A stretch of DNA of 64,000 nt from 13-2-20CM-66-19 sp036273735. Lineage in GTDB: Bacteria > Pseudomonadota > Gammaproteobacteria > Steroidobacterales > Steroidobacteraceae. Positions 42,496 through 50,208 of this stretch are shown piece by piece. The position numbers and the translations under genes are program-made. Location: the NCBI GenBank assembly GCA_036273735.1, contig DASUHA010000151.1, positions 1-64,000 of the forward strand. The letters run 5' to 3'. The stretch's first letter is position 1. Each line of letters starts with the position of its first letter. The notes below the pieces were generated by a model that saw nothing but the letters and a program-made list of their open reading frames with translations, had not been told where the DNA came from and searched no databases.

Positions 42496-44795
42496 TGAGC
42501 CCCGGCCTCCTCCAGACTCTGAGGCGGCGCACGGCATGGCTTCCGGCACTCCTGGTGTTCGCAACGGTGGCGGTGGCCGGGTCCCGACTCGTCGTCTTGA
42601 GCGTGCAAAAGCGCGCAGCTGACGCCCGCAATGCCGCACAGGTTGCCGCGGCACTCTCCGCTCATGCGATCGAGCAGCAGATCAAGGCGCTTGCGATGCG
42701 CGCCGCGAGTGCCTCCGGGCCGGGTTTCAACGTGTTCGGGTGGGCGCCAGACGGCAGCATCCGGGCCGTTGGTCGATCCGATGCCGAGACCGCCAAGGCG
42801 CTGGTGAGCGAGTGGCAAGCCGCGGCGTCCGCAAGCGGCGTGCCTCCCGCGGCTCTTCTCGGGCCGGTGCGCGAGGGAAGCCGATGGCTCATCGCGGCAC
42901 GCGCTCCGCGCGATCGCCCGCCGGCCTCGGCATCACCTGGAGGATGGACGGTCGCGTACGCCGATCTCGATCGCCTGTTGGAGCAGGCGCACCTCACGCG
43001 TAGGGTGGGTGCCGGCAATGACTTCGCGCTCGTGCAGATGGATCCCGTGAGCGGTTACGCACGGACGTTCGTCGCTTCGAGCAACACCTCGTTGAGCGAT
43101 GCGGCCGCCGGCGTGATTCACGCCCCCCCGGGCTTCAAGTTCACCTCGCCCGGGACGTTGACCCTGCAGATCCGGCCGCGGGTCGGTTGGTATCCCACGC
43201 GCACGCTCGCTTCCGATATCGGTCTGCTTGGGCTCGTCGCCTGGATACTGACATTCATGGCTCACGATGTGACGCAACGCACCATTCGCCTGCGCGGTTA
43301 CCTCGCAGCGACGCGGCGCCAGCTGCACTCCGCAAACCAGCGGCTGGTGCAGGAGATCGGGAAGCGTGAAAGCCTGGAGGAAAGCGTCAACCGTGCGCGC
43401 TTTCACGACGCGTTCACCGGTTTGCCGAACCGTTATTATTTCATGGAGCAGCTCGATCGCACCCTACGCGAGCGCGGCACGCGCCGCGGCCGGCGCGTCG
43501 GAGTCTTCCTGATCGCCGTCGACCGCTTCCAGCTGATCAACGAGACGCTCGGGCACGCGGCCGGCGACGAGCTGATGGTCCAGGCCGGCCGCCGCTTCCA
43601 AAACGTGGTCACTTCCTCCTGCGTGCTCGCCCGTTGGGGCGGCGACCAGTTCGCCTTGCTCGTTCGCGAGTTGGACTCGACCGATTCGGGGCGCCAGCTG
43701 GCCAACGAGCTGCAGGCGGCATTGCAGGAGCCGTTCGAATTGCGCCGGCACCGCCTCGGGATCACCGCCCGTATCGGGATGACCTCCCTCGAGAGCTGGC
43801 CGCAGCGCGCGGACCAGCTCATGCGTGAGGCGGAAGTCGCGCTGTCGGTGGCGAAGCGGCAGGAGGAGGCGGCCTCTATAAGGTACTCGCCCTCGATGGG
43901 TGGCGATGCGGAGAGTCTCGTCAGCCTCGAGGCCGACCTCCATGTTGCGCTCGAGCGCCGGGAGCTGAAACTCCTCTACCAGCCCATCGTCGCGCTGCGC
44001 GGCCGCCGCGCGGTGGGCGCGGAGGCGTTGCTGCGCTGGCAGCACCCGGTGGAGGGAGTGCTCAGGCCGGAAAGATTCCTGTCGATCGCCGAGGAAACCG
44101 GAATCATCGTGCCGATCACGCGCTGGACCATACACAAGGTCTGTACGCTCGCCAGCGAGTGGCAGCGGCGGCTGCCGGTCGGCACCGATTTCTATCTGAG
44201 CATCAACCTGTCAGCGGCGGTGCTGCGCGATCCGGAGCTGAGCGATTATGTCTCGGACCAGCTGACCGAGACTGCGATACCGCCCCACAACCTCAAATTC
44301 GAGCTCACCGAAGGCGGGCTGATCAGCAACGTGGTGGCCGCGCGGGAGACGCTCGAGCGGTTGCATGACACCGGAGTGCAGCTGATGCTCGATGACTTCG
44401 GTACGGGTTACTCTTCGCTCAATCATCTGCAGCTCTTTCCGTTCGATTACGTGAAGATCGACCGGCCATGGGTGGTCGGCCCGAATGCCTCGCCGCATGG
44501 CGGCGCGAGCCTCGCCTCCGCCATGGTGCAGCTCGCCTCGAGCCTCGGGCTCACGCCCATAGCCGAGGTGGTCGAGTCGCAGGCCACTGCCGATGCGCTG
44601 GAGCAAATGGGCTGCCGCTTCGGTCAGGGGAATTTCTTCTGCGCCCCGGTCGAGGCGGAAGACGCACTTCAATGCCTCGGCGCCGGTGCCGGTGGCGTGC
44701 AGCCGCAGGGTCAATTGGACGCCGAGGAGGACGACTCGCCGACCTTGATCCTGCCGGCGGGATTCATCACTGAAGACAGCGCCGAATCCGGATGA
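42495..44795 (+). CDS. Membrane GGDEF/EAL protein, probable c-di-GMP phosphodiesterase
   Basis: The 766-residue protein has an N-terminal transmembrane helix, a periplasmic region to about residue 230, a second transmembrane segment and a coiled coil. A degenerate GGDEF domain (RWGGDQF) and an EAL domain follow. The EAL motifs are intact: AEALLRW, ELTEGG, DDFGTGYSSL, VKIDR and the downstream Glu and Gln. It should hydrolyse c-di-GMP. The GGDQF site is unlikely to make c-di-GMP but may bind GTP to regulate EAL. As the last gene of the operon, it probably tunes polymer synthesis. Confidence 0.88.
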   Translation: MSPGLLQTLRRRTAWLPALLVFATVAVAGSRLVVLSVQKRAADARNAAQVAAALSAHAIEQQIKALAMRAASASGPGFNVFGWAPDGSIRAVGRSDAETAKALVSEWQAAASASGVPPAALLGPVREGSRWLIAARAPRDRPPASASPGGWTVAYADLDRLLEQAHLTRRVGAGNDFALVQMDPVSGYARTFVASSNTSLSDAAAGVIHAPPGFKFTSPGTLTLQIRPRVGWYPTRTLASDIGLLGLVAWILTFMAHDVTQRTIRLRGYLAATRRQLHSANQRLVQEIGKRESLEESVNRARFHDAFTGLPNRYYFMEQLDRTLRERGTRRGRRVGVFLIAVDRFQLINETLGHAAGDELMVQAGRRFQNVVTSSCVLARWGGDQFALLVRELDSTDSGRQLANELQAALQEPFELRRHRLGITARIGMTSLESWPQRADQLMREAEVALSVAKRQEEAASIRYSPSMGGDAESLVSLEADLHVALERRELKLLYQPIVALRGRRAVGAEALLRWQHPVEGVLRPERFLSIAEETGIIVPITRWTIHKVCTLASEWQRRLPVGTDFYLSINLSAAVLRDPELSDYVSDQLTETAIPPHNLKFELTEGGLISNVVAARETLERLHDTGVQLMLDDFGTGYSSLNHLQLFPFDYVKIDRPWVVGPNASPHGGASLASAMVQLASSLGLTPIAEVVESQATADALEQMGCRFGQGNFFCAPVEAEDALQCLGAGAGGVQPQGQLDAEEDDSPTLILPAGFITEDSAESG

Positions 44796-44834
44796 TTCGG
44801 GTTACTCGCCGGGACTTCACACCCATTGCCGACC

Positions 44835-45152
44835 TCATAGAGCCGCTATGCTCAGATCGACGATCTCGAAATGATCGACGCGGTCCGGCAAGTCCAGGAG
44901 CGCCGCCCGATCCTCGGGGTAGTACTGGGGTTGCTCCGGATTGCCCCCGGTATACGTCCCGATCGCGTCCATCGATTCCCAGAACGAGACGAACATGAAT
45001 TCCACGGAGTCAGCGAGCGGGCGCCTAAGAAGCATCCAGCCGCGATTGCCGCTCACCTCGCCGTAATCCGGATAGGCGGTCTCCCTCAGGAACCTCATGT
45101 AGTCGTCGGCTTTGGCCGAACTGGTGCTGCCTCGCCATACTCTGACAACCAT
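44835..45152 (-). CDS. Small ABM-fold (antibiotic biosynthesis monooxygenase-like) protein
   Basis: The 105-residue protein begins VVRVWRGSTSSAKADDYM and continues with an alpha-beta pattern typical of dimeric ferredoxin-like ABM proteins. The ATG at 45152 has a strong GGAGG Shine-Dalgarno, which decides the start over an upstream in-frame ATG at 45173. It is overlapped for 128 bp by the 3' end of the EamA gene in another frame. The function is unknown. Confidence 0.75.
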   Translation of the reverse strand: MVVRVWRGSTSSAKADDYMRFLRETAYPDYGEVSGNRGWMLLRRPLADSVEFMFVSFWESMDAIGTYTGGNPEQPQYYPEDRAALLDLPDRVDHFEIVDLSIAAL

Positions 45153-46098
45153 CGATATTCCTCCGTTTGGCATGGACGCCCCTTGCAGAAGCGGCTCGCT
45201 GCGGGCCTACCGGCGTGACCAGAATCAGGACGACGCTCGCTATCACCAGCGCCGAGGCGATCAGCATGCTCGGGGTCAGGCTCTCGCCCGCCGCGAAGTA
45301 CGCGAGTATCAAGGCCACCATCGGATTCACGTAAGCATGACTCGCTACCCGAGTCACCGGCAGTCGCCCGAGCAGCCATACGTACGCGGTGAATCCGACC
45401 AGGGAGCCGGCGACAACGAGATACAAAAGCGCCACCGCCGCCTTCAACGTAACGTGGGGGAGCGTTTGGAGCTCACCCGTCGTCTTCGACAGCGCCAGCA
45501 GTACCATCCCACCCAACATCATCTGCCCGCCGGCGGTGAGCGGAAGGGACTGCGGGCGCTTCATGGAACGGGTCAGTACGGCTCCCAATGACCAAGCCGT
45601 GCCGCTTGCCAGGATGACGAGACAGGGAAGTGCCGGAAACGCGTGTTGGTTCCTCAGCAGGAGCCACGCGACGCCGAGAAATCCGAGGAGCACCGCCGCG
45701 CCCATCCGCCAACGAAAGGGCTGCTGACGGAAGAGGAATACCTCGAACATCATGGCGGTGAGGGGCAGCGTCGCCTCGAGCACCGAGGCGACTCCTGAGG
45801 GCACGAATTGCTCGGCCCAGAAGAGCGCCGCGTAGGTTGCGACAAAGAGGCACAGCGAGGTGACGGCGATGGTCCACCACTCTCTCGATGTGGGGCTGGG
45901 ATCGCCTCGTAGTCGCATGAAGACGTAGAGGACCGCACCCGCGATGAGGAAACGCGCCCCGCTCGCAAAGAATGGCGGTAGCTGCAGCACCGCCACGCGA
46001 ATCGCGAGGAAGGTCCCTCCCCAGAGGATGTAGATGGCAGCGAATGCGAGCGCCACCCGCGCGTCCAGGTGAAATTGCCGAAACTTCAGCTGTGTCAT
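45025..46098 (-). CDS. EamA/DMT-family exporter
   Basis: The 357-residue drug/metabolite transporter has two EamA repeats, about ten helices, starting ALAFAAIYILWGGTFLAIRV. The family-like part ends near residue 308; about 50 further residues are polar, Arg-rich and read through the start of the ABM gene, suggesting a lost stop codon. The ATG at 46098 is preferred over a TTG nine bases upstream. It is divergent from the CGNR regulator, a frequent regulator-transporter pairing. The exported compound is unknown. Confidence 0.85.
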   Translation of the reverse strand: MTQLKFRQFHLDARVALAFAAIYILWGGTFLAIRVAVLQLPPFFASGARFLIAGAVLYVFMRLRGDPSPTSREWWTIAVTSLCLFVATYAALFWAEQFVPSGVASVLEATLPLTAMMFEVFLFRQQPFRWRMGAAVLLGFLGVAWLLLRNQHAFPALPCLVILASGTAWSLGAVLTRSMKRPQSLPLTAGGQMMLGGMVLLALSKTTGELQTLPHVTLKAAVALLYLVVAGSLVGFTAYVWLLGRLPVTRVASHAYVNPMVALILAYFAAGESLTPSMLIASALVIASVVLILVTPVGPQRAASARGVHAKRRNIDGCQSMARQHQFGQSRRLHEVPEGDRLSGLRRGERQSRLDAS

Positions 46099-46172
46099 AA
46101 CCAGCAATTCATATATTGAAGGTTACTATAGCCCCTGGCAGGCATCCGCGGCAACCTGTAAAATATGATTTG

Positions 46173-46826
46173 ATGGTTAGCGCGACGAATCCGGTTACGC
46201 TCGGCAGGCCGGTGATCTTCGACTTGTGCGGAGGCCACCCGGTGCTGGATTTCGTGAATTCACTGGACAATCGCTTCAATGGCCAAGGCTGCATCGAGGC
46301 CTTGCAGCGCTACGAAGATCTCCTGCAATTCACGCTTCAAACCCAACTGCTCGACTCGGCACGCGTGGCACATCTCGTACGGACGGTGACGCCGGCAGCG
46401 GGGGCACGCGCGCTACGTGAGGCCAAAGTGCTGCGCGAGGCCCTGGCGGCGACCTTGTACGCCGTGACCAGCGGGCGACCATCCCCAGCAAATGAGCTAC
46501 ACGCACTCGAGCGCTGCTTTCACGCCGCAGACCGCCAGCGCGAGCTGCGTTGGCAGCAAGGCACCGGCAAGCAACCGGCCCTGACGTGGTCCTGGCGGCG
46601 CGATGAAAGAGATGCAGCGCTACCGATCTGGGCGCTGGCGCATGCGGCGCGCGCTCTGCTCGTGTCTCCTGAGATGGAGCGCGTGCGCGCCTGTGAAGCA
46701 GAGACCTGCCGCTGGCTTTTTCTCGACACCAGCAAGAGTCATACGCGCCGCTGGTGCAAGATGAAGGTTTGCGGCAACCGCATGAAGGCACGCCGCTACC
46801 AGACCCGCCATTCGGGCTGGGGGTGA
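46173..46826 (+). CDS. CGNR zinc-finger (ABATE-domain) regulator
   Basis: The 217-residue protein has an N-terminal ABATE domain with GGHPVLDFVNSLDNR and a C-terminal CGNR zinc finger (CRWLFLDTSKSHTRRWCKM, then CGNRMKARR). Such proteins are putative stress-responsive transcription regulators. It is divergent from the EamA exporter, so it may control it. The ATG at 46173 is used since the upstream in-frame TTG adds no conserved residues. Confidence 0.85.
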   Translation: MVSATNPVTLGRPVIFDLCGGHPVLDFVNSLDNRFNGQGCIEALQRYEDLLQFTLQTQLLDSARVAHLVRTVTPAAGARALREAKVLREALAATLYAVTSGRPSPANELHALERCFHAADRQRELRWQQGTGKQPALTWSWRRDERDAALPIWALAHAARALLVSPEMERVRACEAETCRWLFLDTSKSHTRRWCKMKVCGNRMKARRYQTRHSGWG

Positions 46827-46930
46827 TCGCGGGCCGCCAAAGGCCAGTGGGGTGAGTGGGGTGCGATTTGACGGGGATGGCAATTCGAGCCTATTATAAG
46901 TGACCACTTTTTATGGTCATTAGGGTTGTC

Positions 46931-47215
46931 ATGGACATTTCTGCCGCGCAGTTCAAAGCGGAATGCCTCAAGCTAATGGATGAGGTCGAGAAGACCCGTC
47001 AGCCGATCATCATCACCAAGCATGGCCGTCCCGTAGCCCAGCTGGCACCCATACCCGCAGACACCGGCTCCTTGTTCGGGTATATGAAGGGCACGCTGAG
47101 GATCAACGGAGATTTGATGGCACCGCTCGACATAGAGTGGAGCGCCTTATCTGGCGATGAGGATCACATTTACGAGGGCATTAAGCGCCCGGCAAAACCG
47201 GCTCGCAAGAAGTGA
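46931..47215 (+). CDS. Phd/YefM-family antitoxin
   Basis: The 94-residue protein starts MDISAAQFKAECLKLMDEVE and contains IIITKHGRPVAQLAP, the Phd/YefM DNA-binding fold. The C-terminal tail neutralises the toxin. The ATG at 46931 is preferred because Phd proteins begin at this motif; an in-frame ATG lies at 46913. It overlaps the PIN toxin gene by GTGA, so the two form a type II toxin-antitoxin pair. Self-repression is usual in the family. Confidence 0.9.
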   Translation: MDISAAQFKAECLKLMDEVEKTRQPIIITKHGRPVAQLAPIPADTGSLFGYMKGTLRINGDLMAPLDIEWSALSGDEDHIYEGIKRPAKPARKK

Positions 47216-47628
47216 GCGCCCTCCTCCTGGATACCCACATCTGGCTCTGGTACGCCGAAGGGAATGCAGAGCGGCTGACTGCAGCGGGTGTCAGGAAACT
47301 GGATCAGTCGCGCCGGGCTGAAGGGCTGCGGATCTCGCCAATTTCGATTTGGGAAATCGGGGTCCAGCACGCCAAAGGGAGAATTCAGCTCTCCTCGCCT
47401 CTTCGAGATTGGGTGCGGGACGCCCTTGCTCCAGTTGGAATCGCTCTGCTCCCACTTGACGCGGAGTCAGCCGCCGAGAGCACTCTCCTGCCGGGAGAAC
47501 CTCACGGAGATCCCGCGGACCGCTTCCTGATTGCTGCCGCACGCACCAAGGGTCTCATTCTCGCCACGCGAGACAAGGCTATCATCGACTATGGCAACTC
47601 CGGCCACGTCCGGGTTTTGGAATTGTGA
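47212..47628 (+). CDS. PIN-domain toxin (VapC family)
   Basis: The 138-residue PIN-domain ribonuclease has LLLDTHIWLWY (first Asp), SIWEIG (Glu), HGDPADRFLIAAA (Asp) and LATRDKAI (last Asp). This is a complete acidic quartet for metal binding. It starts at GTG 47212 overlapping the antitoxin stop, and its own stop codon touches the 46-bp att repeat. VapC toxins cleave tRNA or rRNA when the antitoxin is degraded. The specific target is unknown. Confidence 0.92.
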   Translation: MSALLLDTHIWLWYAEGNAERLTAAGVRKLDQSRRAEGLRISPISIWEIGVQHAKGRIQLSSPLRDWVRDALAPVGIALLPLDAESAAESTLLPGEPHGDPADRFLIAAARTKGLILATRDKAIIDYGNSGHVRVLEL

Positions 47629-47673
47629 TTGGGGCGTGACGGAATCGAACCGTCGACCAGCGGATTAAAAGTC
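47628..47673. repeat. Att site, left end of the tRNA-Lys element (46-bp direct repeat)
   Basis: These 46 bases match 55745-55790 exactly and reproduce the 3' part of tRNA-Lys, including the T arm and anticodon region, then diverge. This is the displaced tRNA 3' fragment expected at the distal end of an element integrated in the tRNA gene. It is not a functional tRNA. Confidence 0.93.
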
Positions 47674-47797
47674 GTAATGCGTGCTCGCCGCGACTCCAAC
47701 AGGCGCCATAGGCCATCGCGCAAGTCATTGATTCATCGAGGTCGAGCGTCGTACCGAAAGCGTCAAGAAGCGGGCCGGGGTGTGCAGAAGAGTACCT

Positions 47798-47816
47798 CAC
47801 TGCACTGAATTTGCAC
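47798..47816. repeat. Subterminal TGCACTGA repeat, left end
   Basis: The stretch starting CACTGCACTGA holds TGCACTGANTNTGCAC (from 47801), which is repeated near the right end at 55661-55676 in the same orientation. TGCAC recurs within it. Paired subterminal repeats of this kind often bind the integrase N-terminal domain (arm-type sites), which is inferred here. Confidence 0.5.
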
Positions 47817-47829
47817 TGAGCGCGGGAAG

Positions 47830-48066
47830 TCAGGCGGTCTTCGCCCCGCGAATTGTCGCCTCGCTCGGGTTCGGCGGATCCATCGGATAGTGCTCGCTCT
47901 CGTAGGCCTCGATGAGCGTAGCAAGGATGTCGAGCCGGTCGCCCTTCGGCGTGCCGGCCTTTGCGCCCCAGAGTTCTTCGACCTCTGCGAGCGCACGGTC
48001 GTAGTCCCTCTCACTTCGAATTGGTTTTAGGGCTTTCATGCTTTCTGACGCTGCAGAATCGCTCAT
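47830..48066 (-). CDS. Truncated HigA-type antitoxin N-terminal domain
   Basis: The 78-residue protein has the segment SERDYDRALAEVEELWGAKA and the ESEHYPMDPP motif, which are the N-terminal half of HigA-type antitoxins. The usual C-terminal XRE helix-turn-helix is missing, as the sequence diverges after DPPNP and stops 16 codons later. The ATG at 48066 overlaps the HEPN stop by ATGA, so it is coupled as a third gene of the MNT-HEPN operon. It may be a decayed antitoxin or a small partner. Nothing resembling the missing HTH was seen downstream. Confidence 0.7.
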   Translation of the reverse strand: MSDSAASESMKALKPIRSERDYDRALAEVEELWGAKAGTPKGDRLDILATLIEAYESEHYPMDPPNPSEATIRGAKTA

Positions 48067-48530
48067 CGCCGCTTCTGCGGGACGAGATCGGGCCGTTTCG
48101 ACGCGCGCCACGCGGCGACATCCTCGATCAGCCGTCCTGCCTCAGCAATGCAGTGCTCCGCGGTCGTTGCGTCGACGTCATCACCCGTGTAGTCCGCTAC
48201 GTTCCTTTGCCGCCGTAACGTGTCCAGCACGATGAGTCGCTTGGATTCGAGGCCAATGGTCAGCGGCAGACTCTGGATGACGGTCATGTGGTGGCCCGGT
48301 CGGTTTGTTTCGGGCCTGTAACCGTGCATCATCAGTGCGGACAGCGCGCTCTGCATAATGGCCTTGTAAGCCGCGTCAAAGCGCGTTTCAGGGCTGATGC
48401 TCGTAACGCCCGCATCACGCAGATTTCGGCGTGCCGCAACCAACAGCCGCTCGATTTCCGCGGCCTCCGGCGGGTGAGGCTTAAGCTGCCCGATCTTCAG
48501 TAGGTTTTCCAAGCTCACCGGCGTCTCCAA
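48063..48530 (-). CDS. HEPN-domain protein, probable toxin of the MNT-HEPN pair
   Basis: The 155-residue all-helical HEPN protein has the C-terminal RRQRNVADYTG motif near residues 105-115. Many HEPN toxins have RX4-6H at this point; here the His position is not conserved, as in the RNxxDY subgroup. It is overlapped by 50 bp by the upstream MNT gene, the arrangement of MntA-HepT modules in which the nucleotidyltransferase modifies and inactivates the HEPN RNase. Confidence 0.8.
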   Translation of the reverse strand: METPVSLENLLKIGQLKPHPPEAAEIERLLVAARRNLRDAGVTSISPETRFDAAYKAIMQSALSALMMHGYRPETNRPGHHMTVIQSLPLTIGLESKRLIVLDTLRRQRNVADYTGDDVDATTAEHCIAEAGRLIEDVAAWRASKRPDLVPQKRR

Positions 48531-49098
48531 TGACGAAGATCTTCGGCTCCTTCAACACGCGCGAAACGAAGCGATCTCTTGCCCGCCGCTTTAACCGAAA
48601 GGCTTCCTTGGACATGACAACTGGGTTGACCTCGCGGCCGAGCCGCTCGCGCGCAGCATGACTCGCTTCCACTACATTCTCGAAGGGCACCGAACCCACG
48701 ACCAGCAAATCAATGTCGCTCGTCGGCTTTTCCTTGCCCTGTGCAACCGATCCGAATACGAATGCGAGATCGATCTCGCCCGCAACCCGGCGCAGTGACT
48801 CGCGCAGCACATCCGCAAGGCCTGCTGTCTTCCGGAAAATCCCCGCGAGCTCTTCGAATATCGGAGAATCGCGTGAAGCTTGATAAAGGACTTGGTTTCC
48901 CGAGGCCCGGCGAACCAGGAGTCCAGCCCCCGTGAGCGCCTTGAGCTCGCGATGAAGCGGCCCCGCAGGTACTCCGGTCAATCGCCCGATTTCGCGCACA
49001 TAAAAGCTCTCATCAGGCCTTAGCAGCAGGAGCGACAGCACCCGCCGGCGATACAGGCCGAACAGCAGCGCGACAGGCTGGACATGTCCAGTTCTCAT
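48481..49098 (-). CDS. Winged-helix plus MNT nucleotidyltransferase, antitoxin
   Basis: The 205-residue protein has an N-terminal helix-turn-helix (FYVREIGRLTGVPAGPLHRE), then a minimal nucleotidyltransferase domain. The latter has GSVAQGKEKPTSDIDLLVVG, the GSx10DxD metal and nucleotide motif. MNT proteins of this type AMPylate the partner HEPN toxin. The fused DNA-binding domain should allow autoregulation. The ATG at 49098 lies inside the palindrome GTTCTCATATTGAGAAC, so the operator overlaps the start codon. Confidence 0.83.
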   Translation of the reverse strand: MRTGHVQPVALLFGLYRRRVLSLLLLRPDESFYVREIGRLTGVPAGPLHRELKALTGAGLLVRRASGNQVLYQASRDSPIFEELAGIFRKTAGLADVLRESLRRVAGEIDLAFVFGSVAQGKEKPTSDIDLLVVGSVPFENVVEASHAARERLGREVNPVVMSKEAFRLKRRARDRFVSRVLKEPKIFVIGDAGELGKPTEDRAA

Positions 49099-49128
49099 AT
49101 TGAGAACAATCGTACCACAATTGAGAAC
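49091..49128. promoter_or_regulatory. Operator/promoter of the MNT-HEPN operon
   Basis: The palindrome GTTCTCATATTGAGAAC (49091-49107) and a third half-site TTGAGAAC (49121-49128) flank a -10-like TACGAT on the minus strand. The MNT start codon falls in the palindrome and only about 10 bases after the putative -10, implying a leaderless or very short-leader transcript. The MNT winged helix is the likely binder. Confidence 0.55.
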
Positions 49129-49143
49129 AGGGGCCAAGCCGCC

Positions 49144-49785
49144 CTATGCCACGCCGCCCGCAAGCAGAGCGCGAGCCAGCATAGCCGGAAATCCTAAATG
49201 CCCAGCCCCTTCTCCGATCGCAGACATAGGGGTATCTGCAAGACGGTCCGCGATCGTTATCAGATCATCGCCGCGGGCCAGATAATGCCTGGCCTGGAAC
49301 GCGAAATCGTTCATAGAGCCGAGCACGCGGCGATTGGTCGCGCGAGCGAAGCTGACCGGTTGCATGGCGGCGAGCTCAAGGTCAATCCGCTCCTGGGGAA
49401 CACCGAGCCGCTCGAGGAGACCGCGCAGTGACGCGTGGAGATTGGGTATCAGACTCGCGCGCAGTTCGCGCGCGGGAAGCAGCATCGTGAGCAGGCAACG
49501 CTCACTGGTCACAATGGCGAACTCGGAATGGCCAAAACGCACGAGATGAACGTACCAGTCCCCGAGGGCACCACTCGACGCTCGGGCTTCCGGGAGTTGT
49601 TCCGGCAGTCGCAGCCGTTTCCGGACGCGTTGCGTGCAGCGGAGCGTCAACATCGCACGTCCCGCCTTGACGGTCCGCGGCGCGTTCACCACATGAGTCC
49701 GGAGTGCTCGTTTGCCGACACGCTGATCCGCCAAAGCGTCAAAGCCTTCCACCAGTTCATCGAACAGATTGCGCTTCTTTCTCAT
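49144..49785 (-). CDS. Chimeric protein: XRE-antitoxin-like N-terminus joined to a DUF6933-like domain
   Basis: The protein has 213 residues. Residues 1-32 (MRKKRNLFDELVEGFDALAD plus GKRALRTH) look like the start of XRE-family antitoxins of RelE/HigB-like systems. From residue 44 (AMLTLRCTQRVRKRLR) it matches the pattern of DUF6933 proteins to about residue 165. No helix-turn-helix is present. It appears to be a gene fusion made by recombination inside the element. The function is unknown. No toxin gene is adjacent on this strand except the MNT-HEPN operon, which starts 46 bp downstream. Confidence 0.65.
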   Translation of the reverse strand: MRKKRNLFDELVEGFDALADQRVGKRALRTHVVNAPRTVKAGRAMLTLRCTQRVRKRLRLPEQLPEARASSGALGDWYVHLVRFGHSEFAIVTSERCLLTMLLPARELRASLIPNLHASLRGLLERLGVPQERIDLELAAMQPVSFARATNRRVLGSMNDFAFQARHYLARGDDLITIADRLADTPMSAIGEGAGHLGFPAMLARALLAGGVA

Positions 49786-49866
49786 GCGATGTGCATCATA
49801 CGCAAGTGTCGGATAGTGACAAACTGAGTATCGGAGCGGGCGCTGCTCCTTCAGCAGCGCCCAGCA

Positions 49867-50208
49867 CTATTGGCCTCGATGCCCTGCGAGCCGCCCCGCC
49901 GCCCTACGCCCGGCGCGCGGCTTGGCACGGCCGGTTAAGCCGAGCAACCAAGCCAGGAAGGACGGTTCGTGAATTAGCAACTCCCCGCACGGAGAGTCAA
50001 AGACCGCAGCCGACAGTCCGTTCACTGCGCGACACCGGAGCGCCCACGTGACACGATTGGCGCTGAGCAAATGGGGATGTTTCGCAACAAGCTGGGCTTT
50101 GGTGACGAGCTCCGCCGTTGGCGGCACGGAAGGCGGAACGGCGATCATGAGTAGCTCGGCTTGAACAGGCGGTGGCCCGTAGCCTTTCGGATTGATGCGT
50201 GGGCTCAT
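49867..50208 (-). CDS. Hypothetical protein coupled to the relaxase gene
   Basis: The 113-residue protein starts MSPRINPKGYG; its ATG overlaps the relaxase stop by ATGA. The centre is mixed, with LLIHEPSFLAWLLGL, and the C-terminus is Arg/Gly-rich and basic. I do not recognise a family. Position in the mobilization operon suggests a small accessory or DNA-binding role. It is followed by about 80 bp without a gene. Confidence 0.6.
   Translation of the reverse strand: MSPRINPKGYGPPPVQAELLMIAVPPSVPPTAELVTKAQLVAKHPHLLSANRVTWALRCRAVNGLSAAVFDSPCGELLIHEPSFLAWLLGLTGRAKPRAGRRAAGRLAGHRGQ

Noticed and set aside
47631..47673. Second tRNA-Lys gene
   Set aside because: Only the 3' part is present; no 5' acceptor or D arm, so it is an att fragment and not a gene.
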